This document shows, piece by piece, positions 1-61,400 of a stretch of 64,000 nucleotides of DNA. Origin of the DNA: Antilocapra americana. Lineage: Eukaryota > Chordata > Mammalia > Artiodactyla > Antilocapridae. Numbering within the stretch: position 1 is the first letter of the stretch; every line of letters starts with the position of its first letter. The stretch covers positions 17,672,957-17,736,956 of the forward strand of contig ML664199.1 of the NCBI GenBank assembly GCA_007570785.1, written 5' to 3'. The translations under genes were made by a program, and so were the position numbers. The notes beneath the pieces are model-generated. The model saw nothing but the letters and a program-made list of their open reading frames with translations. It did no database searches and was not told the origin of the DNA.

Positions 1-49604
<49,604 letters not shown>

Positions 49605-50452
49605 GTATGGTGTCTCCAGGTTTGCTTGCACTTATGATGCCTGATGACAAGAAACTCATTGAAACCAGAGCGCATTTTCTTTGCCCCCAGAGTTGCTACC
49701 TAAGACCATCTTTACTTTTGTGTATGCACAGAGTCTTCACCTGTATACAGGCTTGAGCTAAGGGAAGTTTCCCACAGCCTTCAATATAAGGGAAGGGTGG
49801 ATTACAGTTTGCAGAAGTTGTTTATGGAAAGTGACTTGATGAGACGTGAGATTTGATGAGACTGCCAGGCTTCCCTTTGCCTAGAGAGGTTGTCGGAACA
49901 GCCCAAACCTATCTTGAATTGATGGCTGATGGGAGGGAGCATGCTGACCAGGGAGGTAGAAGGGAAGGCAGGCTTCCAAAGTCCTGGAGGAATACTTATG
50001 GGCTATGAAAAATAATTTTCCATTCTGCCAGAGTCTCTGCACTACACCATACTACCTGGTGTGCCTTCTCTTACTGTGCCTTCACCCACTCGGATTTGTT
50101 CAGGCTTGATTGATCATTCCAGGCCTAACCAAAGTGATTTTCTTGCTTCGGATCCTCTGTGTAGAATGAGGGTTTCTGTTATTATTTTGGGCCTGTCTGA
50201 TGTGCCATTGTAAGTATTAGTAAAACACTTTAGCATTTCTTTAAAAAGAATGTTCATAATTACTACAATTACTTAATCTACCATATTCATACTAAGGAGG
50301 ATAAAAAGTGAATAAAAACTCTAGCATGTACAGAATTTCATGGATCTCAAAGATGTTTAAGAATTCTGTGTGGGCTCTTTCCATTAACATGACCAGTACC
50401 CTGGTCCCATGATGTATTATTAACAGGATTCAAGTTGTTTTGCATTTAATGT

Positions 50453-50662
50453 GGCTTCCCTGGATGCTCAGTCGGTAAAGAATCTGCCTGCGTTGCAGGA
50501 GACCCAGGCTCAGTCCCTGAGTCAGGAAGATCCCCTGGAGAAGGAAATGGCACATCACTCCAGTATTCTTGCTTGGAAAATCCCATGGACAGAGTAGCCT
50601 GGTGGGCTGCAGTCCATGGGATCACAAAAAGTTGGGCATGACTGAGCAACCAACACTTTCAC
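50453..50662 (+). mobile_element. Bov-tA SINE
   Basis: Complete element, head 'ggcttccctggatgctcagt', end 'gactgagcaaccaacacttt'. Flanked by tttaatg on both sides (50445-50451 and 50663-50669). Confidence 0.95.
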
Positions 50663-51092
50663 TTTAATGGCTTTCTGACTAGTAATAGATATTTAATAAA
50701 TCTCTATTACCTTTTAGTATTAGGGGGAAATTTAAGTACAAAGAAATACAGTAGCATTTCCCCTCCTGCTTCAGTCCATTGCCAGGTGTTAAAATAAGCC
50801 TGATAAATGGTGAGTGTGCTACAGGCAAGAAGATTGAACTGATGCAAAAAACTCCTAATTCTTCCCTAGCATCTTTGTTAAATGTTACTAGGGGAGTTCA
50901 GAGTTCTCTTTTGATTAAAAATTTGAGAGATATTTTTGCAATAATTTGTTAATTATAATTTTTCTTGCTTGCAACATGGTTTTTTAGTGGCCACAAAGAG
51001 GAAATGTTTTTAAAGGACCTAATTCTAAGAATAAAGAAATTTTTTAAAAGATTGTAAGCACATAGTACACGAATAAGCCTCCCACCTAAATG

Positions 51093-51301
51093 TGCTGTGC
51101 TTAGTCCCTCAGTCGCGTCCAGTTCTTAGCAACCCCATGGACTATAGCCCACCAGGCTCCTCTGTCCATGGGATTCTCCAGGCCAGAATACTGCAGTGGG
51201 CTGCCATGCCCTACTCTCGGGGATCTTCCCAACCCAGGGATGAACCCTCACCTCCCTCATTACAGGCAGATTCTTTACCATCTGAGCCACCAGGGAAGCC
51301 C
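51093..51301 (-). mobile_element. Bov-tA SINE, minus strand
   Basis: Complement Bov-tA ('tgctgtgcttagtccctcag' to 'tgagccaccagggaagccct'). Second of an alternating-orientation set. Confidence 0.95.
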
Positions 51302-51658
51302 TCCCCACCATACCTAAATAATCCACTCTAAAAAGCATTTGGCCTAAATTACACCTTTTTAAAAAATAAAAATAAAAAAACATTACTCAACTTCTCCAAT
51401 TTCACATAACATTATGAAATGAGTTGACTTGGCTATTACTTCAAGGTTGCTTCTGGCTGATTGCTACAACCTAGTAATTCATCATGCTGAGATTTGGACT
51501 GGCCACTAAGACATACAAATCCAATCACATTCCTAAATCCAAACACTATAGTTAGTTTCTAACCTACAGTGAGGTTCACCTGAACCTCTTTTGGTCTTGC
51601 TGTCTCTTTGGGCAGGTCTATAAAAATCTCATACCAGCCCAATTCAGGAAGAGGTAAG

Positions 51659-51870
51659 AAAGTTGACTCAGTGGGTAAAGAATCCGCCTGCAGTGCAGGA
51701 GACACAGGAGATGCAGGTTTGGTCTCTGGGTCAGGAAGATACCCTGGAGAAGGAAACGGCAACCCACTCCAATATTCTTGCCTGAAAAATCCCATGGACA
51801 GAGGAGTCTGGCAGGCTACAGTCCAAAGGGTGACAAAGAGTTGGACATGACTGAGTGACTAGGCATGGCA
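51659..51870 (+). mobile_element. Bov-tA SINE
   Basis: Head 'gggtaaagaatccgcctgca', end 'gttggacatgactgagtgac'. The first dozen bases of the family head are altered or missing. Confidence 0.93.
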
Positions 51871-52062
51871 AGAAAGGTTAAGGTAGAGAGGACCCTAAAA
51901 ATTTTGAGTCTTAAAATCCAGAATTTTGAAGCTGCCTCATTTTCTTCATCACACAAGATTGTCATAGATTAGCATACCCAGAATTAACTTTTTTTAAAAA
52001 CACCAAAGATAAAAAATGCTTCATGGTGTTGTGAGATACAGGGGTAGGCAGTTTAGTACTTT

Positions 52063-52281
52063 GTGCTGTGCTGCACTTAGTCGCTCAGTCGTATCCGACT
52101 CTTTGCAACCCCCTGGACTGCAGCCCGCCAGGCTCCTCTGTCCATGGGGATTCTCCAGGCCAGAATACTGCAGTGGGCTGCCATACCCTGCTCTTGGGGA
52201 TCTTCCCCACCCAGGGATTGAACCCAGGTCTCCCGCATTGCAGGCAGATTCTTTACCATCCGAGCCACCACAGAAGCCCAT
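52063..52281 (-). mobile_element. Bov-tA SINE, minus strand, perfect target duplication
   Basis: Complement Bov-tA from 'gtgctgtgctgcacttagtc' to 'gagccaccacagaagccc'. The 11-base tttagtacttt is repeated exactly at 52052-52062 and 52282-52292. Confidence 0.96.
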
Positions 52282-52312
52282 TTTAGTACTTTACTGGCAT
52301 ATAAAAACAAAT

Positions 52313-52511
52313 GGGCTTCCCTAGTAGCTCAGCTGGTAAAGAATCCGCCTGCAATGCAGGAGACCCAGTTCCATTCCTAGGTCCAGAAGATCCGCAGGAG
52401 AAGGGAATAGCTACCCACTCCATTATTCTGGCCTAGAGATTTCCATGGACTATATAGTCCATAGGGTCACAAAGAGTCAGACATGACTGAGTGACTTTCA
52501 CTTTCACCTTC
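52313..52511 (+). mobile_element. Bov-tA SINE, plus strand, perfect target duplication
   Basis: Head 'gggcttccctagtagctcag', end 'gactgagtgactttcacttt'. The 10-base aaaaacaaat is repeated exactly at 52303-52312 and 52512-52521. It forms an inverted pair with the previous SINE, 31 bases apart. Confidence 0.96.
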
Positions 52512-54913
52512 AAAAACAAATAATTCATACTGGAATGTGATGGGGAAAACATGTAGTGAAGAATGCAATTTTAGGGTATAAAGAGGGTCCAGAGGAGTAG
52601 TCAAGCCTTTTCTATAGATAGCAGCGTCTTTGATAACTTTAGAAAGCCTTGACAGCATCAGTTCCCAGAAGGGGCTGTAGCCACTCTAGGTAGGGTTCCA
52701 GCCGCACAGCGTGCTGGGCGTTAAGCAGGCCCGGGGCCACGGGAGAAGGAGCAGTGAGTAGTGTCTGAGTTAGCAGTCTTCATGGGGACAAATCAGTTCC
52801 TAAGTCCCCCCCAGTCCTGGTCAGTAACTTAGGGGAGCTTGAATCTCAGAGACAGGACTGTAGACAGCTTCTGAACTGCGGAAGAAAGAGGTGCCAGGCA
52901 AGACAGGCATTCAGAATTTGTGAGAAAGCAGGATGAGACGGGGAAGGGGGGTAGCACCGGGCACTTGGGGTGGGGGGAGCTCCTAACAGTATCAGGCAGA
53001 CAGCTCACCTGGGGTACAAAATGGGCTCCATGGACTCCAGCACCTGGCATGAGAGAGGCAAATGCTCTGGGCCTCAGATGTCGTGCCCAGGGGACCAGGC
53101 GGCACCCAGGTTCTCCCTGGGGATATTCAGGACTGTCAGCCCTGACACTGCTCGCTGTGACTACTTCAAGCCCTGCTGACTCAAGAGACAGGAGTGGCCT
53201 TGACCTCCCTTCACCATCCCCTCCTGTGTGTACCTGAAAATACCCTCCTGTGCCTGTTCTAACACCTGTGCCAAGACGTGCACCAGTAAGACCAACAGGA
53301 GATAAATACTCAAGGATCACCTAGGCTCAGAACACTCGCTCAGGGCAGGGGACTTACTGGCCTCCTGTCAGTGTTTCAGGCAGTTCTACATTCAGTTTAC
53401 ATCCCTTTTCACCTTAGAACCTGTGAGATGAGTGCAGCATCCGTCATGTTGAGCACAGTGCCTTGAAGGCAGCTGCACGTTATGCATGCATCAGTTTTTA
53501 AACAACTGAATTCCTAATTCCTAGAATGTGTGGTAGTCCTAGATTAAGTAGCTGGGACACTTTGGGTCATGTGTTTCGGTATAATTCTATAACCTTGTGA
53601 GTTCTTATCTTTCAAAAGCCATATGATCTTCAGTTTAAGTCTTTTGAGAGGTGGGAAAGCTGAGAGAAATGTGTAAATGCTTTCAAAAGAATACCAGGCT
53701 ACACTTGTTGATAAGTAGTCCCTTCCAGGTGTTCACCGAGCACCCTGGCCCTCACTTCAGCTTTGCTCTAGTACCCTGGGTGCCTGGCCTCCTTGACCCA
53801 GCCACACCTGTCCAGCCAGCCCCCAGTCTTGGTAAGCTCTTGGGTCAGCCTTCCACTCAGCAGTCACACGTGGCTGAGGGAAGTCTAGAAGGCTCATCTA
53901 GCACTCAGAATGCACATTCATCTTTGGTTTTCCTGTCCCAAGCAGGGAAGCTGGTCTCTATTGAGGGCACATTAATTTGTTCCCCCAAACGACTGGATAT
54001 TGCTTAAATTATTGTAGACCTAAAATGAAAAAGCCTGACTCTTTTTCAAAGTCATGAAGTTACATTGATATTTTAAATGTAAGTCTTTTTCTGCTTTCTT
54101 TTAATAGAAGCTTCCCCCCCAACCCCGCCATCTTTGACTATATTGGATAGTCTTGTCTAAAACATCAGAAATCTTTCTTTTCTGGTTTTGATTCTTGACT
54201 CAAGCTCCCTGAAGTTGGCTTCAAAGACCATAAAAATATAGGACTTCTGGTATCTTAGAATTTCAAAAGATTGGTAGGCAGTGACAAAAATAACCTAAAT
54301 TTTTCACACTTGGTCTGAACTCCCTGTGTCAGCTGTAGCCTCAGCAAGAGAGATACTCTGACAAGGAAGTCATTTGGGGAGAGCTCAATGAAAGGACAAC
54401 GATGTGGGCAGAATTAAGAAGGTGGTTCGGCACCTCGACAGTAATAACAACTGAAGGGCAAGAGCAGGAAGCTGTTGCCCAGGTGTGGAGAAGGTGGCTG
54501 TAGGAGCAGGTCACCTTCCAGGAGCTGAGACCCGAGGGGAGGGTTGAAGGTAATTAATCTGAGTCCCAGAAAGGAGGCATTGAGGGAATGGATGCATTCA
54601 GTTGCATTCTCTTGTCACCTGCTGGTCTCCTGGTGCCTCTCTTTAGCTGAATCCAGTCTGTACCTGAAGGGTGAGGCAGTGATGCAGCCTGTGGCAGGCA
54701 GCCATGGAGGGCACAGAGCAGAACAGAAGGGTAGACAGGAGTTATGGAAGGGTGCACGGAAAATACCGGCTCATTCCCCTTGAATATTTTTCTTATGGAA
54801 ACTAGTATCATTATCACTGAAGAGAAATTCAGGCCACTTTAATGTTGAACAGTAATTACTGTCCTTTGTAAATGCTTCTGGATATGTACAGGTACTTATT
54901 ACCTAATTTTATA

Positions 54914-54918
<5 letters not shown>

Positions 54919-54946
<28 letters not shown>
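54919..54946 (+). repeat. (GT)14 microsatellite
   Basis: Fourteen uninterrupted GT units followed by 'ataaaatc'. Confidence 0.97.
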
Positions 54947-54949
<3 letters not shown>

Positions 54950-55060
54950 AAATCAAAGATGTCAGTAAATACATCCAAATCAATATCAAGAATTATTAGA
55001 GACACTTAAAACTTTACCTAATTTAAGTGGAACAGTTTTGATGAACCATAGTTTTTACAT

Positions 55061-55217
55061 CACTTTCACTTTTCACTTTCATGCATTGGAGAAGGAAATG
55101 GCAACCCACTCCAGTGTTCTTGCTTGGAGAATCCCAGGGATAGGGGAGCCTGGTGGGCTGCCGTCTTTGGGGTCGCACAGAGTTGGACACGACTGAAGTG
55201 ACTTAGCAGCAGCAGTA
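55061..55217 (+). mobile_element. Bov-A2 type SINE with AGC tail
   Basis: Lacks the tRNA head. It starts 'cactttcacttttcactttc', then 'ggagaaggaaatggcaaccc' and 'gaagtgacttagcagcagca'. The terminal AGC triplets are a known seed for microsatellites in this family. Confidence 0.9.
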
Positions 55218-56299
55218 GCTAGGGGTACCACAAGAATAGACTCATTAGAGATGAGAATTACAGCTTTTTAAAATCAACAACATTTAAACATCTTTGGCCT
55301 ATCTCCAGAGATTTTTATTTTCACATTAAGACAAAATCAAGAAATTAGAAACTTAAAACTATAGAATTGTTTGGTACCAGTGTTTAGTATGGATCAGAAT
55401 TATCATGCAACCTGTTTTGCATCCCATGATGACTGGGTGGTCACCACAGAGGTGAATCACAAAAGGCATTTTCTTACTTTCTAGATAGGATCAAACAGTA
55501 TCTCCAGATGCGTGGGAAACAGTCTTTTATTAAAATCCAAATATGCTGACCACACGTTAGTCTTCCCAGTGGTACCCAGTGGGGCCATGTCCTCACCTCT
55601 TCCTCACTTCACTGCTTAAATTAACCATCTGCATGGGGAATAGTAATAATGGAGGTTCTTATTTAATATATTCAGTTGGAACCTGTGTTCAAACAAAACC
55701 CCAAATTTATGATGAAAGAAAAAATACAAATTGAATTATTTCTTTGGAAATTGGCATTAAAGTATTTACTAACTTTTATTTTTCTAAGTGGATGTAATAG
55801 TTAGCTTAGTTTTCTCAATGCACCTGAGTCAGCAGTCTCTATTTTTTCAGGGTCCTTTATTAACAAGTGCTGAGGCTTGCAGTTTCTGGGGCTCTGTCTA
55901 GGGATGAATGAAAGAATGTGGGACTTAACTCTTTCTGTTTCTGCACCATCTTTATAGCATCAGCTTGCCTATTATAGCATTTTCCACCTTTTACTAAAAG
56001 AAGGAGAGACTCAAACCCTCCAGTCTTCTCTTCTCACCTCAGAAGCTGTATAACTTATAGTCACAAATTACAAATCAAAATACCATACTAAAGATTTTTG
56101 TATTTTTTATTCTCTCAGAAAGGCCTTGGGCTTCCTGCTAGCATGTCCTGTTTATCTCAGACTGACAAGGTCATTTTTCTTAAAAAAAAAAAATTCTGAA
56201 TTAGAGAAGTTAGTTTTTAACACTAAAATTGTATTGTCTTAGCACCAGTTTGATATAGTTTACTGACAAACTATGAATAACTGGAAATTGTGTGTGTGG

Positions 56300-58505
56300 T
56301 GTGTGTGTACCATAACTTCTTGGTCCATTTCCTTCATTGATGGGCACTTAGGTTGTTTCCATGTCTTGGCTATTGTAAATAATGCTGCTGTGAATATAGG
56401 GGTACAGTTATATTTTCAATTTAGTATTTTTCATTTCCTTTAAGTATTCCAGAAGTGTCATTGCCAGATCATTTGGTAATTCTTATTTTTAATTTTTTGA
56501 GGCCCCTCCATACTTTTTTCCATAGTGGCCACGCCAGTTTATAAGGACTCCCACCACCAGTGTATAAGGACTCCGTTTTCTTCACATCCATGCCTGCATT
56601 TGTCTCCTTTTGGTGATGGCCATTCTAATGGTCATGAGGTGATATCTCATTGTGGTTTTAGTTTGTATTTCCCTAACAACTAGTGGTGTTGAGCATCTTT
56701 TCATGTACTTACTGTCCTTCCATGGATCTTCTTTGGAGAAATGTCTATTCAGGTCCTGTGCCCATTTTTTAAATTAGATTATTTGGATTTTTTTGCTTTT
56801 TAGTTGTATGAGTTTAATAATATACTTTGGATATTAACTCCTTATCAATATATAGTTTGCAAATATTTTTCCCATTCCATAGATTGTCTCTTCACTTTAT
56901 TGATGATTTCTTCTGTTGTGCAGAAGCTTTTTAGTTTACTGTAGTTCTGCTTGTTTATTTTTTATTTTATTGCCTGTCCTTTAGATATTCAAAAAATCAT
57001 TACCAAGACTCGTATCAAAGAGTTTTGTTCCTGTGTTTTTTTCTAAGAGTTTCATGGATTCAGGTCTTACTTTTAAATGTCTTTAATCCATTTTGAGTTA
57101 ATTTTTGTGAGTGGTGTAAGCTATGGGTCTGGTTTCATTCTTTTACATGTGAATGTCCAGTTATCCCAGAGCCATTTATTGAAGATACTGTCTTTTTTCC
57201 ATTATGTACTCTTGGCTCTCTTGTCAAATATTAGCTTATTGTATATGCTTAGGTTTGTATCTGGTCTCTTGATTCTGTTCCATTGGTCTACTTGTCTGCT
57301 TTTATGTTGTTACTATATTTTTTCTGATGACTATAGCTTTATAGTATATTTTGAAGTCAGGAAGTGTGATGCCTCCTGCTTTACTCTTCTTTCTCAGGAT
57401 TTCTTTCACTTATCAGGGTCTTTTGTGGTTTTGTACAAATTTTAGGAATGTATCTTCTATCTCTTGTAAAAAGAAATGCCACAGGAATCTTGATAGGGAT
57501 TGCTTTAAGTCTATAGATGAGTTTTGTAGTAGTGACAATTGAGCAGCATTGTTCTAATGCATGAACATGAGGTACCTTCCCATTGATTTGCTGCTTCTTT
57601 AATGTCTTTTATCAGTCTCTCATAGTTTTCAGAGTAGGGATTTTCACCTGCATAGTTAAATTTAGTCCTAAGTATTATGTTTTTGATGCTCTTGTAAATG
57701 TGATTGATTTCTTTCTTTTTCTGAAAGTTGTTATTAGTGTATAGAAACACTACTGATGTAACTTTACTGAAATCATTGATTAGATTTAACAGATTTATGA
57801 TTATCTTTAGGATTTTCTACATATAAAATCATGTTATCTAAAAAGAGAGATAATTTATCCAGTTCTGATACTTATATTTCTTTTTCTTACCTGGTTACTC
57901 TGGCTAAGATTTCCAGCTATGTTGAATAGGAATGGTGCCAGTGGCACCCATGTATTAGTCCTGATCTTAGAGGAAAAGCTTTTAACCTTTCACCATTAAG
58001 TATGATATTTGCTATGGGCCTGTCTTATGTGGCCTTTATTTTTTTGAGATATATTTCTTCTATTCCTAATTTGTTAAAAGTCTTTATTATGCATGGATGC
58101 TGAATTCTTTAAAAGGCTTTTTCCATGCCTATTGAGATTATCATTTATTTCTTTCCTTTCATTGTATTAACATGATGTATCACCTTGCTTGACTTGCATA
58201 TGTTGACCCATCCTTGCATCCCCAGGATAAATCCCATTATTTATGGTGAATGATTGTAGTAATGTGCTGCTGAATTCAGTTTGCTAGTATTTTATTGAGA
58301 ATGTTTACATCTGCATTCATCAGAGATTTTGGCCTCCACTTTTCTAGTAATGTCCTTTTCTGGTTTTTGGTATCAGGTCTCATAAAATGAGTGTGGGAGT
58401 GTTCTCTCCTCTTCAGTTTTTTGGAGGAGTTGAGAAGGATTGGTGTTCTTCTTTAAGGGTTTGGTAGAATTCACCCAATGAAGGCATCTAATTCTGGACT
58501 TTTTC
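56300..58505 (-). mobile_element. Antisense L1 ORF2 region, about 2.2 kb
   Basis: Complement L1 ORF2 throughout: 'gttgtttccatgtcttggct', 'ccattttttaaattagatta', 'tgcttaggtttgtatctggt', 'gaattcacccaatgaaggca'. Many stops on the minus strand; inactive. It is the largest old L1 block in the window. Confidence 0.85.
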
Positions 58506-61016
58506 TTCAGCGGGATGGTAACCATATTTTAAAGTAGAAATCCTCACAGTTAAAATTTTTTACTTTGAAACCAGTCTCTATCTTGGCTATTTTTTAAAGC
58601 AAAAGTTAGTTGATGGCAGAGTTTTATATCAACTTTATTATCACTACTGTTACCTCTCCAACATTTGAAACCTTTCACATGTTTCAATTTTCTTTGTTTT
58701 TTGGTTCTGGAATCTCTAACTTTTACGAAAAGTTGGCTTGGTGAGAGTCAGTGCAAAATTTAGCTGCCCTTGAATTTTTCTCTCGCATCTAAAACCACAG
58801 TAAATAATCCAGGAAAGGGGCTGACTGTATTCTGGCAAGGGCTTCAGACAGTCAGAAGTGGGATTGGTGTCAGAAGTGGGATTAATGCCACTGCTTTTTC
58901 ATCCAGCTCATGTTTGTTGGAGGTCTGAGGATTGCCTTAAGAGTTGAACAATCACAGGCCTTTGTTGTTTGCCAGATTAGATTCCCCTAAATCCCCTCAT
59001 CCAACTAGGATGTCAACTCTGTGAAAGCTGGATTTCTGATATGCTGCTGTATCTCCAAACTGATAACAGTACCAGCACTCCATAAATATTTGTTGAATGA
59101 AGGGAGAAACTTCTAAACAAGATTTAGGTTGATTTCCAGTCACTGACACCCATGGATTAAATATCAGTATTTAATTGTCAGCATCTTTTCTTCATATCCA
59201 TAATCTGTCTCTAAGCAGTTGGTACCCCTGGTCCCTTCCAGCCCTCAGGTTAAAGGATTCTGCCTTTAGGCAATTGTAAAGAGAGCCCTACTCCTAAGCT
59301 CCATCTCTGTGGCACTGAGGGTCATTGTCCCCTTTGGCAGGGAGAGGGTGACAGTGAGTGTTTAGGAGGGATCCAGAGGGTCAGGCAGTTTCTGTGCTCA
59401 GTCACAAATGCCTCAAGCTCCCCTTCATGTGACTGAATGAGTAGTACCTCCAGCAGTTCCCATGGGCAGGGAGGGACTAACCCCGGGCACCACTGGCCCA
59501 TCACAATATTCACCCACATTTGGCTGCCAGCATCTCATCAGCTTTCAGTAACCCCCACTTGTGGATCTGCAGACACATCAGGATTCTGAAGGGTGGTTCT
59601 TGTCCTCCCCCCCTCTCTAGTGCCTCACTCCAGAAAGGATGATGTGAGCACCCCTGGACGGTACTGGGCCAGGGGCGGGTGAGGGAGGGCATTGTATGCT
59701 GAGTGGAAGCCTTCTCCCAATCATCCAGAGTGAGGGGCAGGGAAAGGAGTATTTTCCGCTCCACAGACTGCCTTCCCCCACAAGGCAACCTCACCGCCCA
59801 TCCACCCCACTACTCAGCACGAGGAAGCACTGGGATGGCAGTGCCAGAACTATTCTTAGCGGGGTTATAAAGAAGGGATCTGCAGATACTCTTACAGTAG
59901 GCTTTTAGTCCCTCTGGTGTGTATTCACTCTCAGTCTAGGCCACATGTCCCTTAGGAAACCAAGAAGCTGTTATAAACCAAGATTAGAAGCAGATTCTGA
60001 GCCTGCTCTGAATGGTGGTCCCCTCATGTTGGAACTGACAAGTCCTAGCACCAAATGACCTCAAAATTCCCCTCTGGCACTAGCGTTTTCCAAACTTTTT
60101 CTTAAACTGTGCTTATGGCTGAATGAGAGAGGACCTAAAGCTTATCTACTTCTACTGTCTCACATCATTTCTGAATCAATTTGAACAGATTTACGAACTG
60201 AAAAAGAAAATCCTATGAAGAGAACTGTACGTCATGGCTATATAAAGAAATGTTAAGGGGGGTTGGTTTGTTTTGATTTTGTGGTTTTTGTTTCAGTCCC
60301 AAAGGAATAGCTGCCTTTGATGCATAGTTCCTTAATATATGAGTCCGTGGTGTCAAGATTGTTAAAAGTCCCACTAACTTATAAATGTTGTCTGTTTGAC
60401 TCTCAGTTTCCCAGGAGTCAGCCCCGTGCCTCTCACGGTGACCACCCTGTGCCTCGCACATAGTACATAGTGAGCAAATATTTCCTCAGTGAGTAGACAA
60501 ATGGGCACATTTATTTAACCTGCTTCTCCGCTTATTTAAGTAAATTAATCTGTTCTCACAATGGCCTACAAATCTGTTCTTTGTCAGCAAACCACTTTTA
60601 CCTTCATTTTGTCAGCACTGATGGGTGGTCTTACTATTATGGAGAAGGTGTGACCCATGTAGAACTGAAAGATGCCCCATCTGGCCATGGAACTGCTTTT
60701 GGTTAAATACTTTCCTATCTTCATTAGGGATTAAAGTTTATTTGGTTTAAATCCATTTAAATAACCCGAGGCAAAAAGAACTGAAAGAAAAGTCTATATT
60801 ATTTATAGCCACCACACCTATCTTACAGACAAAGCTTCTTAGCAGATTTATAGTAAAAGAAAGAATAGGCTCACAAGTAGCAAAGTCTAAAAATATGGAA
60901 AGGTTTAGATTTCCCTGAGTTGAAGCAAATCCCCATCTATAGGTAATCCCAGGTTTTCTTCTTACCTTTTGTGCTATGTTTGGAGACAGAAGTCCACTGG
61001 GAGAAACTGCCCCAAA

Positions 61017-61400
61017 TTTTTTTTTAAAAATGCTTTATTGAATCAGTTAATCCACATTTCAAGTTTGCTTGAGGCTTGATGAACATAATGAAGCGAGACA
61101 ATGCTCCCATCCGTGGTGATATCAACGAATAAACAGCCCAGCTCTCCTGGCGCTTTCCTCAGCTCCACTGGCCTGACAGAAGCCCTTTGTCGTCATTGAT
61201 CAATAGCTGCTTTGTGAGCTTGTATCGAAGAGGGTGCTAAGAACTGACAACCGTACTGGCAGGTGCTGCTGAACTTGACTGAGATCTGTCAAAAGCACTT
61301 GATCCCGTGGTGGAGGGACCACGAAGAGCATAGACTTTGGTACAGAGCCCTGCAGTTTTGAACAGGTTGCCTGTGAGCTAAGCTCGGACCTCACCCTGGG
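61017..61400 (-). pseudogene. Possible retrocopy 3' end, minus strand, parent unknown
   Basis: On the minus strand, coding-like sequence is followed by a TGA, AATAAA (complement 61034-61039) and an A-run (complement 61017-61025) about ten bases further. That is the order expected at the end of a processed transcript. One frame reads DITTDGSIVSLHYVHQASSK before the stop; a neighbouring frame is open upstream (61200-61394). I do not recognise a parent gene. Could also be chance. Confidence 0.3.

Noticed and set aside
52829..53320. 163-codon minus-strand frame in GC-richer sequence
   Set aside because: No recognisable domain, an overlapping open frame on the other strand, and no splice or promoter context. 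Length is explained by base composition.
58850..58890. Short repeated phrase 'gtcagaagtgggatt' twice
   Set aside because: Two short copies only, no wider structure; ordinary local duplication.
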